This document shows, piece by piece, positions 1 to 8,277 of a stretch of 64,000 bases of DNA. How positions within the stretch are numbered: position 1 is the stretch's first letter; every line of letters begins with the position of its first letter. This stretch comes from Sphingobium arseniciresistens (GTDB lineage: Bacteria > Pseudomonadota > Alphaproteobacteria > Sphingomonadales > Sphingomonadaceae): contig JARFNK010000015.1 of NCBI GenBank assembly GCA_029167225.1, positions 1 to 64,000 on the forward strand, read 5' to 3'. The position numbers were made by a program, and so were the translations under genes. Below the pieces are notes generated by a model. The model made no database searches and was not told the origin of the DNA. It saw nothing but the letters and a program-made list of their open reading frames with translations.

Positions 1-60
1 GTCGTCACCGCCAATGCCCTGCTCAAAGCAGATCGCCTCTGGCAGCAATCGCGGGCTTGA
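1..60 (+). CDS. 3' end of a gene cut by the window edge
   Basis: The first reading frame is open from base 1 and gives about 19 residues ending in LLKADRLWQQSRA before a TGA at 58-60. The sequence has a coding look, but it is too short to assign to a family. It is followed by about 215 bases without a convincing gene before sodC. Seen: an open frame with a stop. Inferred: that it is the C-terminus of a plus-strand gene to the left. Confidence 0.4.
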   Translation, partial: VVTANALLKADRLWQQSRA

Positions 61-275
61 CCATCACGGATACTCTAGAGGCGGGGCGAGAAGCCGAGGG
101 ATTCGCGTTGAAGAGCTGACATGACGTTGATCGGCTGCGGCCCTTGAGCCCGCACATGCGAATTTCTCGCAATTTTCTCGTTCATCAGGGTGACAAGGCC
201 GACCGGGCGCGGCAACAATCCGGCGCCCGCCGCGTTCTGTCTTGGCGTATCTGATTCTCCAGAGGAGCCCCCCTC

Positions 276-815
276 ATGACATTCCTGACATTTTCCCGCC
301 TTTCCCTGCTCGTGCCGGCCATGATGATGGCAGGTGGCGCCGCTGTCGCGGCCAAGAGTGCTTCGCCGCATGCGATGGCGTCCCTGCTGGCGGCCGACGG
401 CACGCCACGCGGCAGCGTGATGGTGCATGAGACGAAGGCGGGCCTGGAAGTCTCGGTAAAGGCAACCGGGGTGGCGCCGGGCGTCCATGCCGTGCATATC
501 CACACCACCGGCACCTGCACCGCGCCGGACTTCACCAGTGCGGGTGGCCACTGGAACCCGACCGGCAAGCACCATGGCAGCGAGAATCCGCAGGGCATGC
601 ACATGGGTGACATGCCCAACATGACCGTGGGCGCCGATGGCACGGGCACGCTGAAATATACCATCGCCGGCGGCAAGCTGAAGGACGGCCCGACGCCCCT
701 GCTGGACGCGGACGGCGCCGCGGCAGTGATCCACGCCGGACCCGACGACATGAAGTCCGATCCGGCGGGCAATGCCGGCGGCCGTGTCGCCTGCGGGGTA
801 TTGTCGGCGGGCTGA
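276..815 (+). CDS. sodC: Cu/Zn superoxide dismutase, periplasmic
   Basis: The enzyme dismutates superoxide to peroxide and oxygen, most likely in the periplasm. The 179-residue product starts with a signal peptide (hydrophobic residues 7-25, AAVAA cleavage region). The body carries the family copper ligands in HAVHIHTTG, the cysteine of TGTC, the zinc loop GGHWNPTGKHHG, and the C-terminal HAGPDDMKSDPAGNAGGRVACG, which holds a ligand His, the conserved Arg and the second Cys. The length is normal for bacterial SodC. An AGAGGAG ribosome site precedes the ATG. The loop after the zinc site is rich in His and Met, a variation seen in many bacterial SodC. The gene appears to stand alone, with a phosphatase gene 37 bases downstream. 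Confidence 0.95.
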   Translation: MTFLTFSRLSLLVPAMMMAGGAAVAAKSASPHAMASLLAADGTPRGSVMVHETKAGLEVSVKATGVAPGVHAVHIHTTGTCTAPDFTSAGGHWNPTGKHHGSENPQGMHMGDMPNMTVGADGTGTLKYTIAGGKLKDGPTPLLDADGAAAVIHAGPDDMKSDPAGNAGGRVACGVLSAG

Positions 816-852
816 CCCTGCAAAGGGTGTTGCGTGAGCGTGGAGTGACGAT

Positions 853-1377
853 GTGATGGCGCCTGCGGGCGGGGATCGCGACGAGGCAAGGGATGTGCGC
901 GCGGATGATCCGGTCGCGCGCATCCTGTTCGTGTGCCTCGGCAATATCTGCCGCTCGCCCATGGCCGAGGGCGCGATGCGCCGGGCGGTGGAGGCAAGGG
1001 GGCTCAGTGTCGCGCTGGATTCGGCCGGCACCGGATCATGGCATGTGGGCGCCCCGCCCGATCCACGCGCGCAGGCAACGGCGCTGCGGCATGGTGTCGA
1101 CATTGGCGGACTGCGCGCGCGGCAGGTGCGGGCGCGGGACTTTCACGACTTCACCCATGTCATCGCTTTGGACGGCCAGAATCTGCGCGACCTGTCTGCG
1201 CTGCGCCCCCATGACGGGCAGGCACGTCTGGGGCTGCTGCTAGACTATCTGCCGCAGCGGAAGGGGGAGGGCGTGCGCGACCCCTATTTCGATGCCGACG
1301 AGGGATTCGAAACGGTCTGGGGCGATATCGAGGCGGCCGTCGAGGCGCTGGCGGATGCCGTGGCCCGGAGCGCCTGA
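853..1377 (+). CDS. Low-molecular-weight protein-tyrosine phosphatase
   Basis: This is a cytoplasmic cysteine phosphatase of the arsenate-reductase-like LMW-PTP fold. The P-loop signature CLGNICRS (C-x5-R-S, catalytic Cys near residue 28) is intact. The C-terminal DPYFDADEGFE supplies the general-acid Asp, so all catalytic residues are present. The core matches the normal length of about 155 residues, after about 20 poorly conserved N-terminal residues. The start is uncertain: GTG at 853 has GGAG seven bases upstream, ATG at 856 is adjacent, and GTG at 895 with AAGGG in front would remove the non-conserved leader. In operons such enzymes often act with tyrosine kinases of polysaccharide export, but no such partner lies beside it here, so the substrate is unknown. 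Confidence 0.9.
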   Translation: MMAPAGGDRDEARDVRADDPVARILFVCLGNICRSPMAEGAMRRAVEARGLSVALDSAGTGSWHVGAPPDPRAQATALRHGVDIGGLRARQVRARDFHDFTHVIALDGQNLRDLSALRPHDGQARLGLLLDYLPQRKGEGVRDPYFDADEGFETVWGDIEAAVEALADAVARSA

Positions 1378-1683
1378 CGGCGCCTGCGCGCGGCGCATGA
1401 TCTTGATCATGGCCGTGTTGCCGTAGAGGCCTTTGCCTGGCTTGCCCCATGGCGGGTCCGCGTGCGGTTGGAGGTGGCGCGCCTAAGGCCTGGCTGGGGC
1501 CTGCCTGCGTGGCCGTTGTCGAGCGCCGGCGCATCCCCCTTGGTCGGCCTGTCCTGTCGATCGGCAACGGCGTGGGATAATGCCGGCATCCTTTCTGTTG
1601 CGGGGCGACGACGGCGACGGGGAACGCGCCCGGCGCTGGCGAGTTTCTGGCGCGGGGGCCTTTCGCCCCGAACGGAGCGGATC

Positions 1684-2067
1684 ATGATGTATCGCCACCT
1701 CCACCCCCTCATCCTGCTTGCGATGGTCCTCGGCATGAGCGCTGCCCATGCCCAGATACCGGGCATTCCCGGAGGCGCTTCGGGCGCGATGGGGCTACCC
1801 GATGTCTCATCCATCGGCGCGGGCAATGCCGCGGGCGTGCTCGGATATTGCCTGAAGAACAAGTTTCTGGGCGGGGGTGATGCCGGCTCGGTGCTGGGCC
1901 GCCTGACGGGCAAGCCGGATGTGAAATCGTCGAAGGATTATTCCGCGGGTGAGAGCGGAAACCTGCTCTCGGGCAACGGTTCGTCCTTCTTGTTGAGCAG
2001 TGCGCCCAAGCAGGTGAAGTCCAAGGTTTGCGACATGGTGCTGAAACAGGCCAGGTCGTTCATCTGA
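1684..2067 (+). CDS. DUF2501 family secreted protein
   Basis: This is a 127-residue exported protein with a clean signal peptide (hydrophobic stretch about residues 7-18, cleavage near AHA-Q). The mature part has the DUF2501 pattern: GNAAGVLGYCLKNKF, a Gly/Ser-rich middle, and a terminal KSKVCDMVLKQARSFI, with two cysteines that could pair. The frame stays open upstream, but ATG at 1684 is preferred because it has a GGAGCGG ribosome site and begins the signal peptide. The family (E. coli YjjA type) has no established biochemical role. The roughly 300 bases upstream (1378-1683) contain no gene I can support. Confidence 0.8.
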   Translation: MMYRHLHPLILLAMVLGMSAAHAQIPGIPGGASGAMGLPDVSSIGAGNAAGVLGYCLKNKFLGGGDAGSVLGRLTGKPDVKSSKDYSAGESGNLLSGNGSSFLLSSAPKQVKSKVCDMVLKQARSFI

Positions 2068-2228
2068 TCCGGGGGGAGGGGCGTTCCGGTAGGCGCGCGG
2101 TGCCTTTAGGGCCTGCGTGACGGGTGGGGCCGTGTGTGCGAGCGGTGTGCGGTCAACTGGCTGTGCGTGGATGGGCTCGACCGGGACAGGGGCGTTCGAT
2201 GAGGGGCGCTTTTCGCCCGGCACCCTGG

Positions 2229-2248
2229 GTTCCTGCGTTCGCAGGAAC
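2229..2248. repeat. Short copy of a REP-like palindrome
   Basis: GTTCCTGC and GCAGGAAC form a perfect 8-bp inverted repeat around GTTC. It resembles one arm of the longer palindromes at 23290-23378 and 44398-44488. It lies in the 2068-2309 gap between the convergent DUF2501 and thpR genes. Nothing else is evident in that gap. Confidence 0.55.
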
Positions 2249-2309
2249 ACTGAAGATGGGGGATGCTCCAACGCTGGGCTGGATATCGGGTCAACCTTAC
2301 CTGTGCTCT

Positions 2310-2846
2310 TCATTCTGTCAGCAGATAGCGTTCCGCGAGGTGGTAGATGGCGCCTTCGCTGCCAAGGATGCTTTCATAGAGGCCGAATTCGCGCACTTCG
2401 AAGGGCGGGGAAGAGAGGCCGCCATGAGCCGCGACGAACATGTCGAGGGGGCCTGTGCCGCGATTGGCGCGGGCGAGGGTGATGTGGGGCAGGTAGGCGC
2501 GCTGATCGGGATCGACGCCCGCATTGACGCAGGCGCGATCGACCCGCCGGTGCAGCCTGCTCACCTCGTCATGGGGCGCGACGCCCGCCCACAGGGCATT
2601 CACCTGGCCGCGCTGGTCGAAGCTGCCGACGCCGCAGAGGGCGAGGGAGAAGCGGGGGCAGGTGATCCGCGCGAGGGCATCGGCGATGTCGGCGGCGCAG
2701 TGGCGATCGACTTCCCCGATGAAGCGCAGGGTGAGGTGCAGTTGATCGTCGCTTTGCCAGCGGGCGCCCTCGACGCCCTGCATCAGTGCGAGCAACTGGG
2801 CGCGGATGGCGGCGGGCGGGCGGATGGCGACGAACAGCCTGTGCAT
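2310..2846 (-). CDS. thpR: RNA 2',3'-cyclic phosphodiesterase (2H family)
   Basis: This is a member of the 2H phosphoesterase superfamily (LigT/ThpR), which opens 2',3'-cyclic phosphates on RNA ends. The two catalytic tetrapeptides are present and correctly spaced: HLTL at residues 37-40 and HITL at 121-124. The N-terminal MHRLFVAIRPP is the usual first strand. At 178 residues it has normal family length. It is encoded alone on the minus strand, convergent with the DUF2501 gene and divergent from the BI-1 gene. In bacteria the physiological RNA substrate is generally unclear. Confidence 0.92.
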   Translation of the reverse strand: MHRLFVAIRPPAAIRAQLLALMQGVEGARWQSDDQLHLTLRFIGEVDRHCAADIADALARITCPRFSLALCGVGSFDQRGQVNALWAGVAPHDEVSRLHRRVDRACVNAGVDPDQRAYLPHITLARANRGTGPLDMFVAAHGGLSSPPFEVREFGLYESILGSEGAIYHLAERYLLTE

Positions 2847-3031
2847 GGGGGCACTTTAGGGCGCGGTGCCGGCAATTGCGAGGATGGAGAAGGGCTTTTC
2901 CGCGGCGCCTGCAAAAGTGCCCCCCCTGCTTTTTCCGGCCCTTCCGCTTTTCCTTGAAAGCCGCGGCGATCCGCACGATAATATGGGAAAGGACGGCGGC
3001 AATCATGTCGCCGTCAAGGAGATAGGTTCTC

Positions 3032-3775
3032 ATGGCTAACTGGTCTGATCCCCGGCCCAACATGGTCGGCATCGGCACGGCGGCAGGCACGCAGACGGAG
3101 CTGTTCGACGCCGGGCTGCGCAGCTACATGCTCACGGTCTATAATTACATGGCGAGCGGCGTGCTGCTCACCGGCCTGGTCGCCATGCTGTTTTCCTGGG
3201 GCGGCGCAAGCTCGCCTGCCGCGCAGATCCTGGGCGGGCCGGGCATCCTCAAATATGTCATCATGTTCTCGCCGATCCTGCTGGTGATGGCGCTGAGCTT
3301 CGGCATGTCGCGCATGTCGGCAGGCACGGCGCAGGCGATCTTCTGGGTCTATGCGGCGGTGAACGGGCTTGGCCTTTCGGCGATCTTCCTCGTCTATACC
3401 GGCCAGTCGGTGGCGCAGGCCTTCTTCGCGACGGCCGCAGCCTTTGCGGGCCTCAGCCTGTTCGGCTACACCACCAAGCGCAGCCTGTCGGCCATGGGGT
3501 CCTTCATGGTGATGGGCGTGTTCGGCCTGCTGATCGCGATGGTCATCAACATCTTCCTGAAGTCGACGGCGATGGAACTGATGATCAGCGTGCTTGGCGT
3601 GCTGATCTTCGCTGGCCTGACCGCTTGGGACACGCAGCGCATCAAGAGCGAATATGCCTATGTCGCCGGCACGGAAATGGCGAAGAAGGCCGCGATCAAC
3701 AGCGCCCTGTCGCTGTATCTCGACTTCATCAACATGTTCCTGTTCCTGCTGCGGCTGCTGGGCAATCGCGACTGA
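3032..3775 (+). CDS. Bax inhibitor-1 / YccA family membrane protein
   Basis: This is a 247-residue integral membrane protein with about seven hydrophobic helices. It has the family's C-terminal signature: a helix, then GLTAWDTQRIKSEY and a final SALSLYLDFINMFLFLLRLLG. An AAGGAGATAG ribosome site lies nine bases before the ATG. Bacterial members (YccA/YbhL/YetJ) are linked to FtsH interaction or to pH-sensitive calcium leak. Which applies here cannot be read from the sequence. It lies 131 bases upstream of hrcA. Confidence 0.9.
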   Translation: MANWSDPRPNMVGIGTAAGTQTELFDAGLRSYMLTVYNYMASGVLLTGLVAMLFSWGGASSPAAQILGGPGILKYVIMFSPILLVMALSFGMSRMSAGTAQAIFWVYAAVNGLGLSAIFLVYTGQSVAQAFFATAAAFAGLSLFGYTTKRSLSAMGSFMVMGVFGLLIAMVINIFLKSTAMELMISVLGVLIFAGLTAWDTQRIKSEYAYVAGTEMAKKAAINSALSLYLDFINMFLFLLRLLGNRD

Positions 3776-3798
3776 TCGCGACCTGCGCAATATTTGCC

Positions 3799-3833
3799 CA
3801 TGCCCCGGCGGCGCGATGCCCGGCCGGGGCATG
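3799..3833 (+). terminator. GC-rich hairpin after the BI-1 gene
   Basis: CATGCCCCGG (3799-3808) and CCGGGGCATG (3824-3833) form a perfect 10-bp stem with a 15-base loop, 24 bases after the BI-1 stop. There is no T run, so it may be a weak or factor-assisted terminator or a 5' leader hairpin for hrcA. I saw no CIRCE element (TTAGCACTC-N9-GAGTGCTAA) in this gap. Confidence 0.45.
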
Positions 3834-3906
3834 GAGCCTTGCCGGACATGAGGCCGGCCCCGTTCGCCGGTCATCATGCCGCCATTCCTCCAAGCTGGTG
3901 TGATCC

Positions 3907-4953
3907 ATGGTGACGACGACCTCCATCAGTGAACTCAACGACCGGGCGCGGGATGTCTTTCGCCTGGTGGTGGAGAATTACCTGGGCACCGGCCTGCCGG
4001 TGGGGTCGCGCACGATCAGCAAGCTGGCGCTGCTGAACCTTTCTCCCGCCTCGATCCGCAATGTGATGCAGGATCTGGAGGAACTGGGGCTGCTCGCCGC
4101 GCCGCATACCTCCGCCGGGCGAATGCCGACCGAGACGGGCCTGCGCCTGTTCGTGGATGGCATGATGCACACCGCCGAGCCCTCGCTGGAGGAGCGCCGC
4201 GCGATCGAGGGCAGGCTGAGCGAGGCCGGCCCGATCGAGGATGCGCTGTCGGCAGCGACCATCGCGCTGTCGGGCCTCTCCGCCTGCGCGGGCATCGTGA
4301 TGGTGCCCAAGCGCGAGCCGGTGCTGCGCCAGTTCAGCTTCGCGCCGCTCAACGGCGGGCAGGCGCTCGCCGTGCTGGTGGGGCAGGATGGATCGGTGGA
4401 GAACCGCGTCGTCGACCTGCCCGATGGCGTGACGCCGAGCCAGCTCAACGAAGCGGCCAATTACATGACGGCGCGGCTTTCCGGCCTGACCCTGCGGCAG
4501 GCGCAGGCGCAGATGCGCAGCGAACTGGTGGACGATCGCGAGACGCTGGACGGCGTGGCGCGGGCGCTGGTGGAGCGGGGGCTTGCCATCTGGTCTGCCG
4601 ACAGCGAGGACCGGCCGGTACTGATCGTGCGCGGGCAGGCGAACCTGATCGACGACGGCACGGTGGCGGACCTTGAGCGCGTGCGGCAATTGCTGGACGA
4701 ACTGGAAGGCAAGCGGGAGATCGCCCGGCTGCTGGAAAGCGCGCTGGCGGGCACCGCGACCAAAATCTTCATCGGATCGGAAAACAAGCTCTTTTCCTTG
4801 TCGGGCTCATCCGTCATAGCGGCGCCCTATCGTGCGGGCGACGGCAGTGTCGTCGGCGTGGTCGGCGTGATCGGCCCCACCCGCTTGAACTATGCGCGTG
4901 TGATCCCCATGGTGGATTTCACCGCACAGACCCTGTCGAGATTGATGAAATGA
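3907..4953 (+). CDS. hrcA: Heat-inducible transcription repressor HrcA
   Basis: HrcA represses chaperone operons by binding CIRCE operators and responds to GroEL availability. The 348-residue protein has the N-terminal winged helix (LNDRARDVFRLVVENYLGTGLPVGSRTISK, then SPASIRNVMQDLEELGLL). The linker TSAGRMPTETGLRLFVDGMM is very typical of the family. The C-terminal GAF-like domain ends in VVGVIGPTRLNYARVIPMVDFTAQTLS. It overlaps grpE by four bases (ATGA), so the two are translationally coupled. No CIRCE site is visible just upstream, so autoregulation is not supported by this sequence. Confidence 0.97.
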   Translation: MVTTTSISELNDRARDVFRLVVENYLGTGLPVGSRTISKLALLNLSPASIRNVMQDLEELGLLAAPHTSAGRMPTETGLRLFVDGMMHTAEPSLEERRAIEGRLSEAGPIEDALSAATIALSGLSACAGIVMVPKREPVLRQFSFAPLNGGQALAVLVGQDGSVENRVVDLPDGVTPSQLNEAANYMTARLSGLTLRQAQAQMRSELVDDRETLDGVARALVERGLAIWSADSEDRPVLIVRGQANLIDDGTVADLERVRQLLDELEGKREIARLLESALAGTATKIFIGSENKLFSLSGSSVIAAPYRAGDGSVVGVVGVIGPTRLNYARVIPMVDFTAQTLSRLMK

Positions 4954-5519
4954 ACGAAGACCAACAGATCGAGAATCCGCAGATGGCTGAAGATGTAGCA
5001 GAAGCGACCGGCGCCGCTGGCGATGCCGAGGATGCGCTGGGCGCGCTGGAGACCCGGCTGACGACGCTGGAAGAGGAGCTGGCGACGGCCAAGCAGGACG
5101 TGCTGTATGCACATGCGGAAACGCAGAATGTCCGCCGCCGGCTGGAAAAGGAACTGATCGACGCGCGCGCCTATGCCGCGACCGCCTTTGCGCGTGACGT
5201 GCTTTCCGTGTCGGACAATCTGAGCCGCGCGCTGGCCGCCATTCCGGCGGAGCTGCGCGAGGACGAGAAGCTGAAGGGGCTGGTGACGGGCCTGGAGGCG
5301 ACCGGCCGCGAACTGGAAAGCGTGTTCCGCAAGAACGGCATCGAACGGATCGAGTCGATCGGCCAGCCGCTCGACCCCAACAAGCATCAGGCGATGATCG
5401 AGATGCCCAGTGCCGATGCGGAGCCGGGTACGATCGTGCAGGAAATGCAGGCGGGCTACATGATCAAGGATCGCCTGCTGCGCCCGGCACTGGTCGCGAC
5501 GGCCAAGGCGCCGGAATAA
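4950..5519 (+). CDS. grpE: Nucleotide exchange factor GrpE
   Basis: GrpE releases ADP from DnaK in the chaperone cycle. The 189-residue product has an acidic disordered N-terminus and the long coiled coil (about residues 30-90, including ETQNVRRRLEKELIDARAYA). The C-terminal beta domain has the family signature GIERIESIGQPLDPNKHQAM followed by GTIVQEMQAGYMIKDRLLRPALV. It starts inside the hrcA stop codon and is followed by a strong terminator, so hrcA-grpE is a two-gene operon. dnaK and dnaJ are not in this window. Confidence 0.97.
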   Translation: MNEDQQIENPQMAEDVAEATGAAGDAEDALGALETRLTTLEEELATAKQDVLYAHAETQNVRRRLEKELIDARAYAATAFARDVLSVSDNLSRALAAIPAELREDEKLKGLVTGLEATGRELESVFRKNGIERIESIGQPLDPNKHQAMIEMPSADAEPGTIVQEMQAGYMIKDRLLRPALVATAKAPE

Positions 5520-5583
5520 GAGGCGCGAGAGGATGGGAGCAGGCGGGCGGCGACGCTCGCGGATGTTCCCGCCAGTGGATCAG

Positions 5584-5621
5584 AAAAGGGGCGCCTCCGC
5601 TCGGTCGGAGGCGCCCCTTTT
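5584..5621. terminator. Strong rho-independent terminator after grpE
   Basis: AAAAGGGGCGCCTCCG (5584-5599) and CGGAGGCGCCCCTTTT (5606-5621) form a perfect 16-bp stem with a six-base loop, followed by another T. The flanking A and T runs make it potentially bidirectional. It ends the hrcA-grpE transcript. Confidence 0.9.
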
Positions 5622-5694
5622 TCGTGGCTTTTGCCTGTGTAGCGCGGGGCTTGGCGCAGGAAATGATGTACCCCGGCGCGTTGCGGCGATAATA

Positions 5695-5741
5695 AAGATA
5701 TATCGTAGCTCTTGACGATGACTGTTGTTAAGATATATCGT
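5695..5741 (+). promoter_or_regulatory. Promoter with paired GATATATC operator-like sites
   Basis: The 12-mer AAGATATATCGT occurs twice, at 5695-5706 and 5730-5741, 35 bases apart. Each copy contains the self-complementary GATATATC. A -35-like TTGACG (5712-5717) is followed 16 bases later by TATATC (5734-5739), so the putative -10 lies inside the second copy. This fits a regulator blocking its own promoter, here the PadR gene 30 bases downstream. The sequence pattern is seen; the operator role is inferred. Confidence 0.55.
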
Positions 5742-5770
5742 GAGTCTAACAAGATGCACTAGGAGTATAT

Positions 5771-6409
5771 ATGCATTTCTTTAGACATCATCACGGACAT
5801 CGTGATTTTGCGTTCATGGAGCGTGGCCGGGGCGGACCCGGCGGCGGTCATGGATTTGGTGGCGGGCGCCATGGCGCCGGTCATGGCGGACCTGGCGGTC
5901 GCGGCGGCCATGGCGGGCCTTTCGGCGGTGGCAGGGGCGGCGGACGCCGTCGGCTGTTTTCCGGCGACGAACTCAAGCTCATGCTGCTCAACCTGATTTC
6001 GGTCGAGCCGCGCCATGGCTATGACCTGATCCGCGAGATCGAAGCGCTTTCGGGCAGCGCCTATGCGCCCAGCCCCGGCGTCATCTATCCCACGCTGACC
6101 ATGCTGACCGACATGGAACTCATCGCCGAGCAGCGGGGCGAGGGCAGCCGCAAGCTGTTCGGCATCACGCCGGCGGGAACGGCCCATCTCGACGAACATC
6201 GTGAGATGCTGGCCGATGCCATGACGCGGCTCGAAACGATGGCGAAGATGAGCGAGCGTACCGATGGCGCGCCAATCCGCCGGGCGATGCAGAACCTGAT
6301 GATGGCCGTGCGCACCCGCCTTGAAAAGGAAGGGGCCGATGCCGACACTATGTTCGATGTCGCGGCCATGATCGACGAGGCCGCGAGCAAGATCGAAAGG
6401 CTGAAATGA
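5771..6409 (+). CDS. PadR-family regulator with His/Gly-rich N-terminus (YqjI-like)
   Basis: This 212-residue transcription regulator has two parts. Residues 1-60 are a low-complexity His/Gly/Arg segment (HFFRHHHGHRDF, then repeated HGG/GGRGG). Residues about 62-140 are a PadR winged helix (LFSGDELKLMLLNLISVEPRHGYDLI, SPGVIYPTLTMLTDMELI), followed by a helical dimerization tail. The architecture matches E. coli YqjI, a nickel- and iron-responsive repressor whose His-rich N-terminus binds metal, so metal sensing is the likely role here (inference). AGGAG lies five bases before the ATG. The stop overlaps the next gene by ATGA. Paired operator-like sites lie just upstream. Confidence 0.88.
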   Translation: MHFFRHHHGHRDFAFMERGRGGPGGGHGFGGGRHGAGHGGPGGRGGHGGPFGGGRGGGRRRLFSGDELKLMLLNLISVEPRHGYDLIREIEALSGSAYAPSPGVIYPTLTMLTDMELIAEQRGEGSRKLFGITPAGTAHLDEHREMLADAMTRLETMAKMSERTDGAPIRRAMQNLMMAVRTRLEKEGADADTMFDVAAMIDEAASKIERLK

Positions 6410-6690
6410 TGGCAAGCGCTACCGCACAGGTCCCCACGGCGAGCGGGAGCCGCTACCTCCAGCAGCTTTGCAAGCATTGGAGCCACAAGTTCGAGACGGC
6501 GTTCGACGCGCAGCAGGGTACGATCGCGCTGCCGATGGGCACCGCGACGCTGGTCGCAGCGCCCGAGAGCCTGAACGTCACGGTCTCCACCGATGACGCG
6601 GAGAAGCTCGACAAGCTCAAGGAGGTGGTGGCGAGCCATCTCGATCGCTTCGCCTTTCGCGAGGCGCCGCTGAGCTTCGACTGGCAGTAA
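6406..6690 (+). CDS. DUF2218 domain protein coupled to the PadR gene
   Basis: This 94-residue protein matches DUF2218 over its full length: SRYLQQLCKHWSHKFE near the N-terminus, a short strand region ending in GTATLVAAPESLNVTV, and the terminal VASHLDRFAFREAPLSFDW. DUF2218 domains are also found beside or within siderophore-interacting (ferric reductase) proteins, which suggests a link to iron handling. The biochemical role is not established. It starts within the stop codon of the PadR gene, so both are made from one transcript and probably share metal control. Confidence 0.8.
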   Translation: MMASATAQVPTASGSRYLQQLCKHWSHKFETAFDAQQGTIALPMGTATLVAAPESLNVTVSTDDAEKLDKLKEVVASHLDRFAFREAPLSFDWQ

Positions 6691-6828
6691 GGCGCCGATA
6701 ATGAAGCGCTGCCGGTGAACGAAGGCGGGGCCGTGCGCCCTGCACTTTGCCGGGCCATGCTTTCCCGCCGGCCGCTCTGGCGGATGCGCCATTTCCCCTT
6801 ATGCTGCGCGGCAGCAAGGGAGATATTG

Positions 6829-8187
6829 ATGCGCCATTTCGCCACGGCCGCGCGGGCCGCCATGCCGTTCGTCCTCAGCCTGTCCGCTTCCGCTCTGCCG
6901 ATGGTCGCGCATGCCGCCGATCCCGCCGCGTCGGCCGGGCTCAATGCCCGCATCAAGGGCGACATGCCGGGCCTGATGGCGCTCTATCGCGATCTCCACG
7001 CCAATCCTGAACTGAGTGGGCAGGAGGTGAAGACATCGGCCCGGCTGGCGGCGGAAGCGCGCCGGCTGGGCTTTGAAGTGACGGAGAAGGTCGGCGGCAC
7101 GGGCGTCGTCGCGGTGATGAAGAACGGCGCCGGGCCGGTGCTGATGATCCGCGCGGACATGGACGGTCTGCCCGTGGTCGAGCAGACCGGGTTGCCCTAT
7201 GCGTCCAAGGTCCGCGCCACGACCGAGGGCGGGATCGAGAGCGGCGTCATGCACGCCTGCGGCCATGATACCCACATGACGACATGGGTCGAAACGGCGC
7301 GGCTGCTGACGTCGATGAAGGACACATGGTCCGGCACGCTCGTCATGATCCTGCAGCCCGCCGAGGAAACCGGGCGCGGCGCGCGGATGATGCTGGAGGA
7401 CGGGCTGTTCACCCGTTTCCCCAAGCCCGACTATGCGCTCGCCTTCCACGATGCGGCGAATTTCGAGGCGGGCAGGATCGCCTATACGCCGGGCTATGCG
7501 CTGGCCAATGTCGACAGCGTCGACGTCCTCGTGCGCGGGGTCGGCGGCCATGGCGCCTATCCGCAGACTGCGAAGGATCCGATCGTGCTGGGCGCGAAGA
7601 TCGTGATGGCGTTGCAGACGCTGGTCAGCCGCGAGCAGGATCCGCAGGATCCCGCGGTGGTGACGGTCGGTTCCTTCCGCGGCGGCGCGAAGCATAATAT
7701 CATCCCGGACGAGGCGACGCTGCTGCTCACCGTGCGCAGCTATTCCGACGAGACCCGCAAGAAGCTGCTGGACGGCATCGCCCGCATCGCGAAGGGCGAG
7801 GCGATCGCGGCAGGCGTGCCCGAAGACCGGATGCCGCTGGTCACGGTGAAGGACGAGTTCACCCCGGCGACCTATAATCCCCCCGAATTTGCCGAACAGA
7901 CCGCCGCCCTGTTCAAGGCGCATTTCCCCGCAAGCCAGGTCGTCCGCGCGCCGGCCGCAATGGGCGGCGAGGATTTCGGTCGCTTCTACCGTGCGGACAA
8001 GAGCATCAAGAGCTTCATCTTCTGGGTCGGTGGCGTGCCGGCCGACAAGATGGCGAAGGCGGCGAAGGGGGAGGACAGCTTGCCGTCGCTCCACAGCCCT
8101 TTCTGGGCGCCGCAGGCCGATGCGGTGATCCCTGTCGCCAGCGAGGCGATGAGCCTTGCCGCGCTGAACATCCTGGCGAAGAAATAG
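6829..8187 (+). CDS. Exported M20 family amidohydrolase/peptidase
   Basis: This is a zinc-dependent hydrolase of the M20D (IAA-amino-acid/hippurate hydrolase-like) group. The first 31 residues are a signal peptide (hydrophobic core FVLSLSASALPMVA, cleavage near AHA-A), so it acts in the periplasm. The metal-site motifs are present: RADMDGLP, GVMHACGHDTHM, QPAEETGRGARMM, then the lid-domain GGHGAYP and a late GGEDFGRF. The length of 452 residues is normal. The frame is open further upstream, but ATG at 6829 has AAGGGAGA in front and begins the signal peptide. The substrate is unknown; N-acyl amino acids or peptides are typical for the group. Confidence 0.9.
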   Translation: MRHFATAARAAMPFVLSLSASALPMVAHAADPAASAGLNARIKGDMPGLMALYRDLHANPELSGQEVKTSARLAAEARRLGFEVTEKVGGTGVVAVMKNGAGPVLMIRADMDGLPVVEQTGLPYASKVRATTEGGIESGVMHACGHDTHMTTWVETARLLTSMKDTWSGTLVMILQPAEETGRGARMMLEDGLFTRFPKPDYALAFHDAANFEAGRIAYTPGYALANVDSVDVLVRGVGGHGAYPQTAKDPIVLGAKIVMALQTLVSREQDPQDPAVVTVGSFRGGAKHNIIPDEATLLLTVRSYSDETRKKLLDGIARIAKGEAIAAGVPEDRMPLVTVKDEFTPATYNPPEFAEQTAALFKAHFPASQVVRAPAAMGGEDFGRFYRADKSIKSFIFWVGGVPADKMAKAAKGEDSLPSLHSPFWAPQADAVIPVASEAMSLAALNILAKK

Positions 8188-8277
8188 CGCCGCGTCCGGA
8201 CCAGGCGCACCACGTCGCGGAGGGAACTTTACGGGGCGATGATCGTTGGTAATCTGCCTTGAAGGAGAGGCTTTTTC

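Noticed and set aside
75-185. Minus-strand 36-codon frame (MNEKIARNSHVRAQG...) before sodC
   Set aside because: It lacks a ribosome site and any recognisable motif. It could be a small gene but cannot be supported here.
1396-1411. Palindrome CATGATC-TT-GATCATG between the phosphatase and DUF2501 genes
   Set aside because: It is a short perfect palindrome with no promoter context and no match to a known operator. The loop is too small for a useful hairpin.
3776-3906. Search for a CIRCE operator upstream of hrcA
   Set aside because: No TTAGCACTC-N9-GAGTGCTAA or close variant is present; only a GC-rich hairpin is seen.
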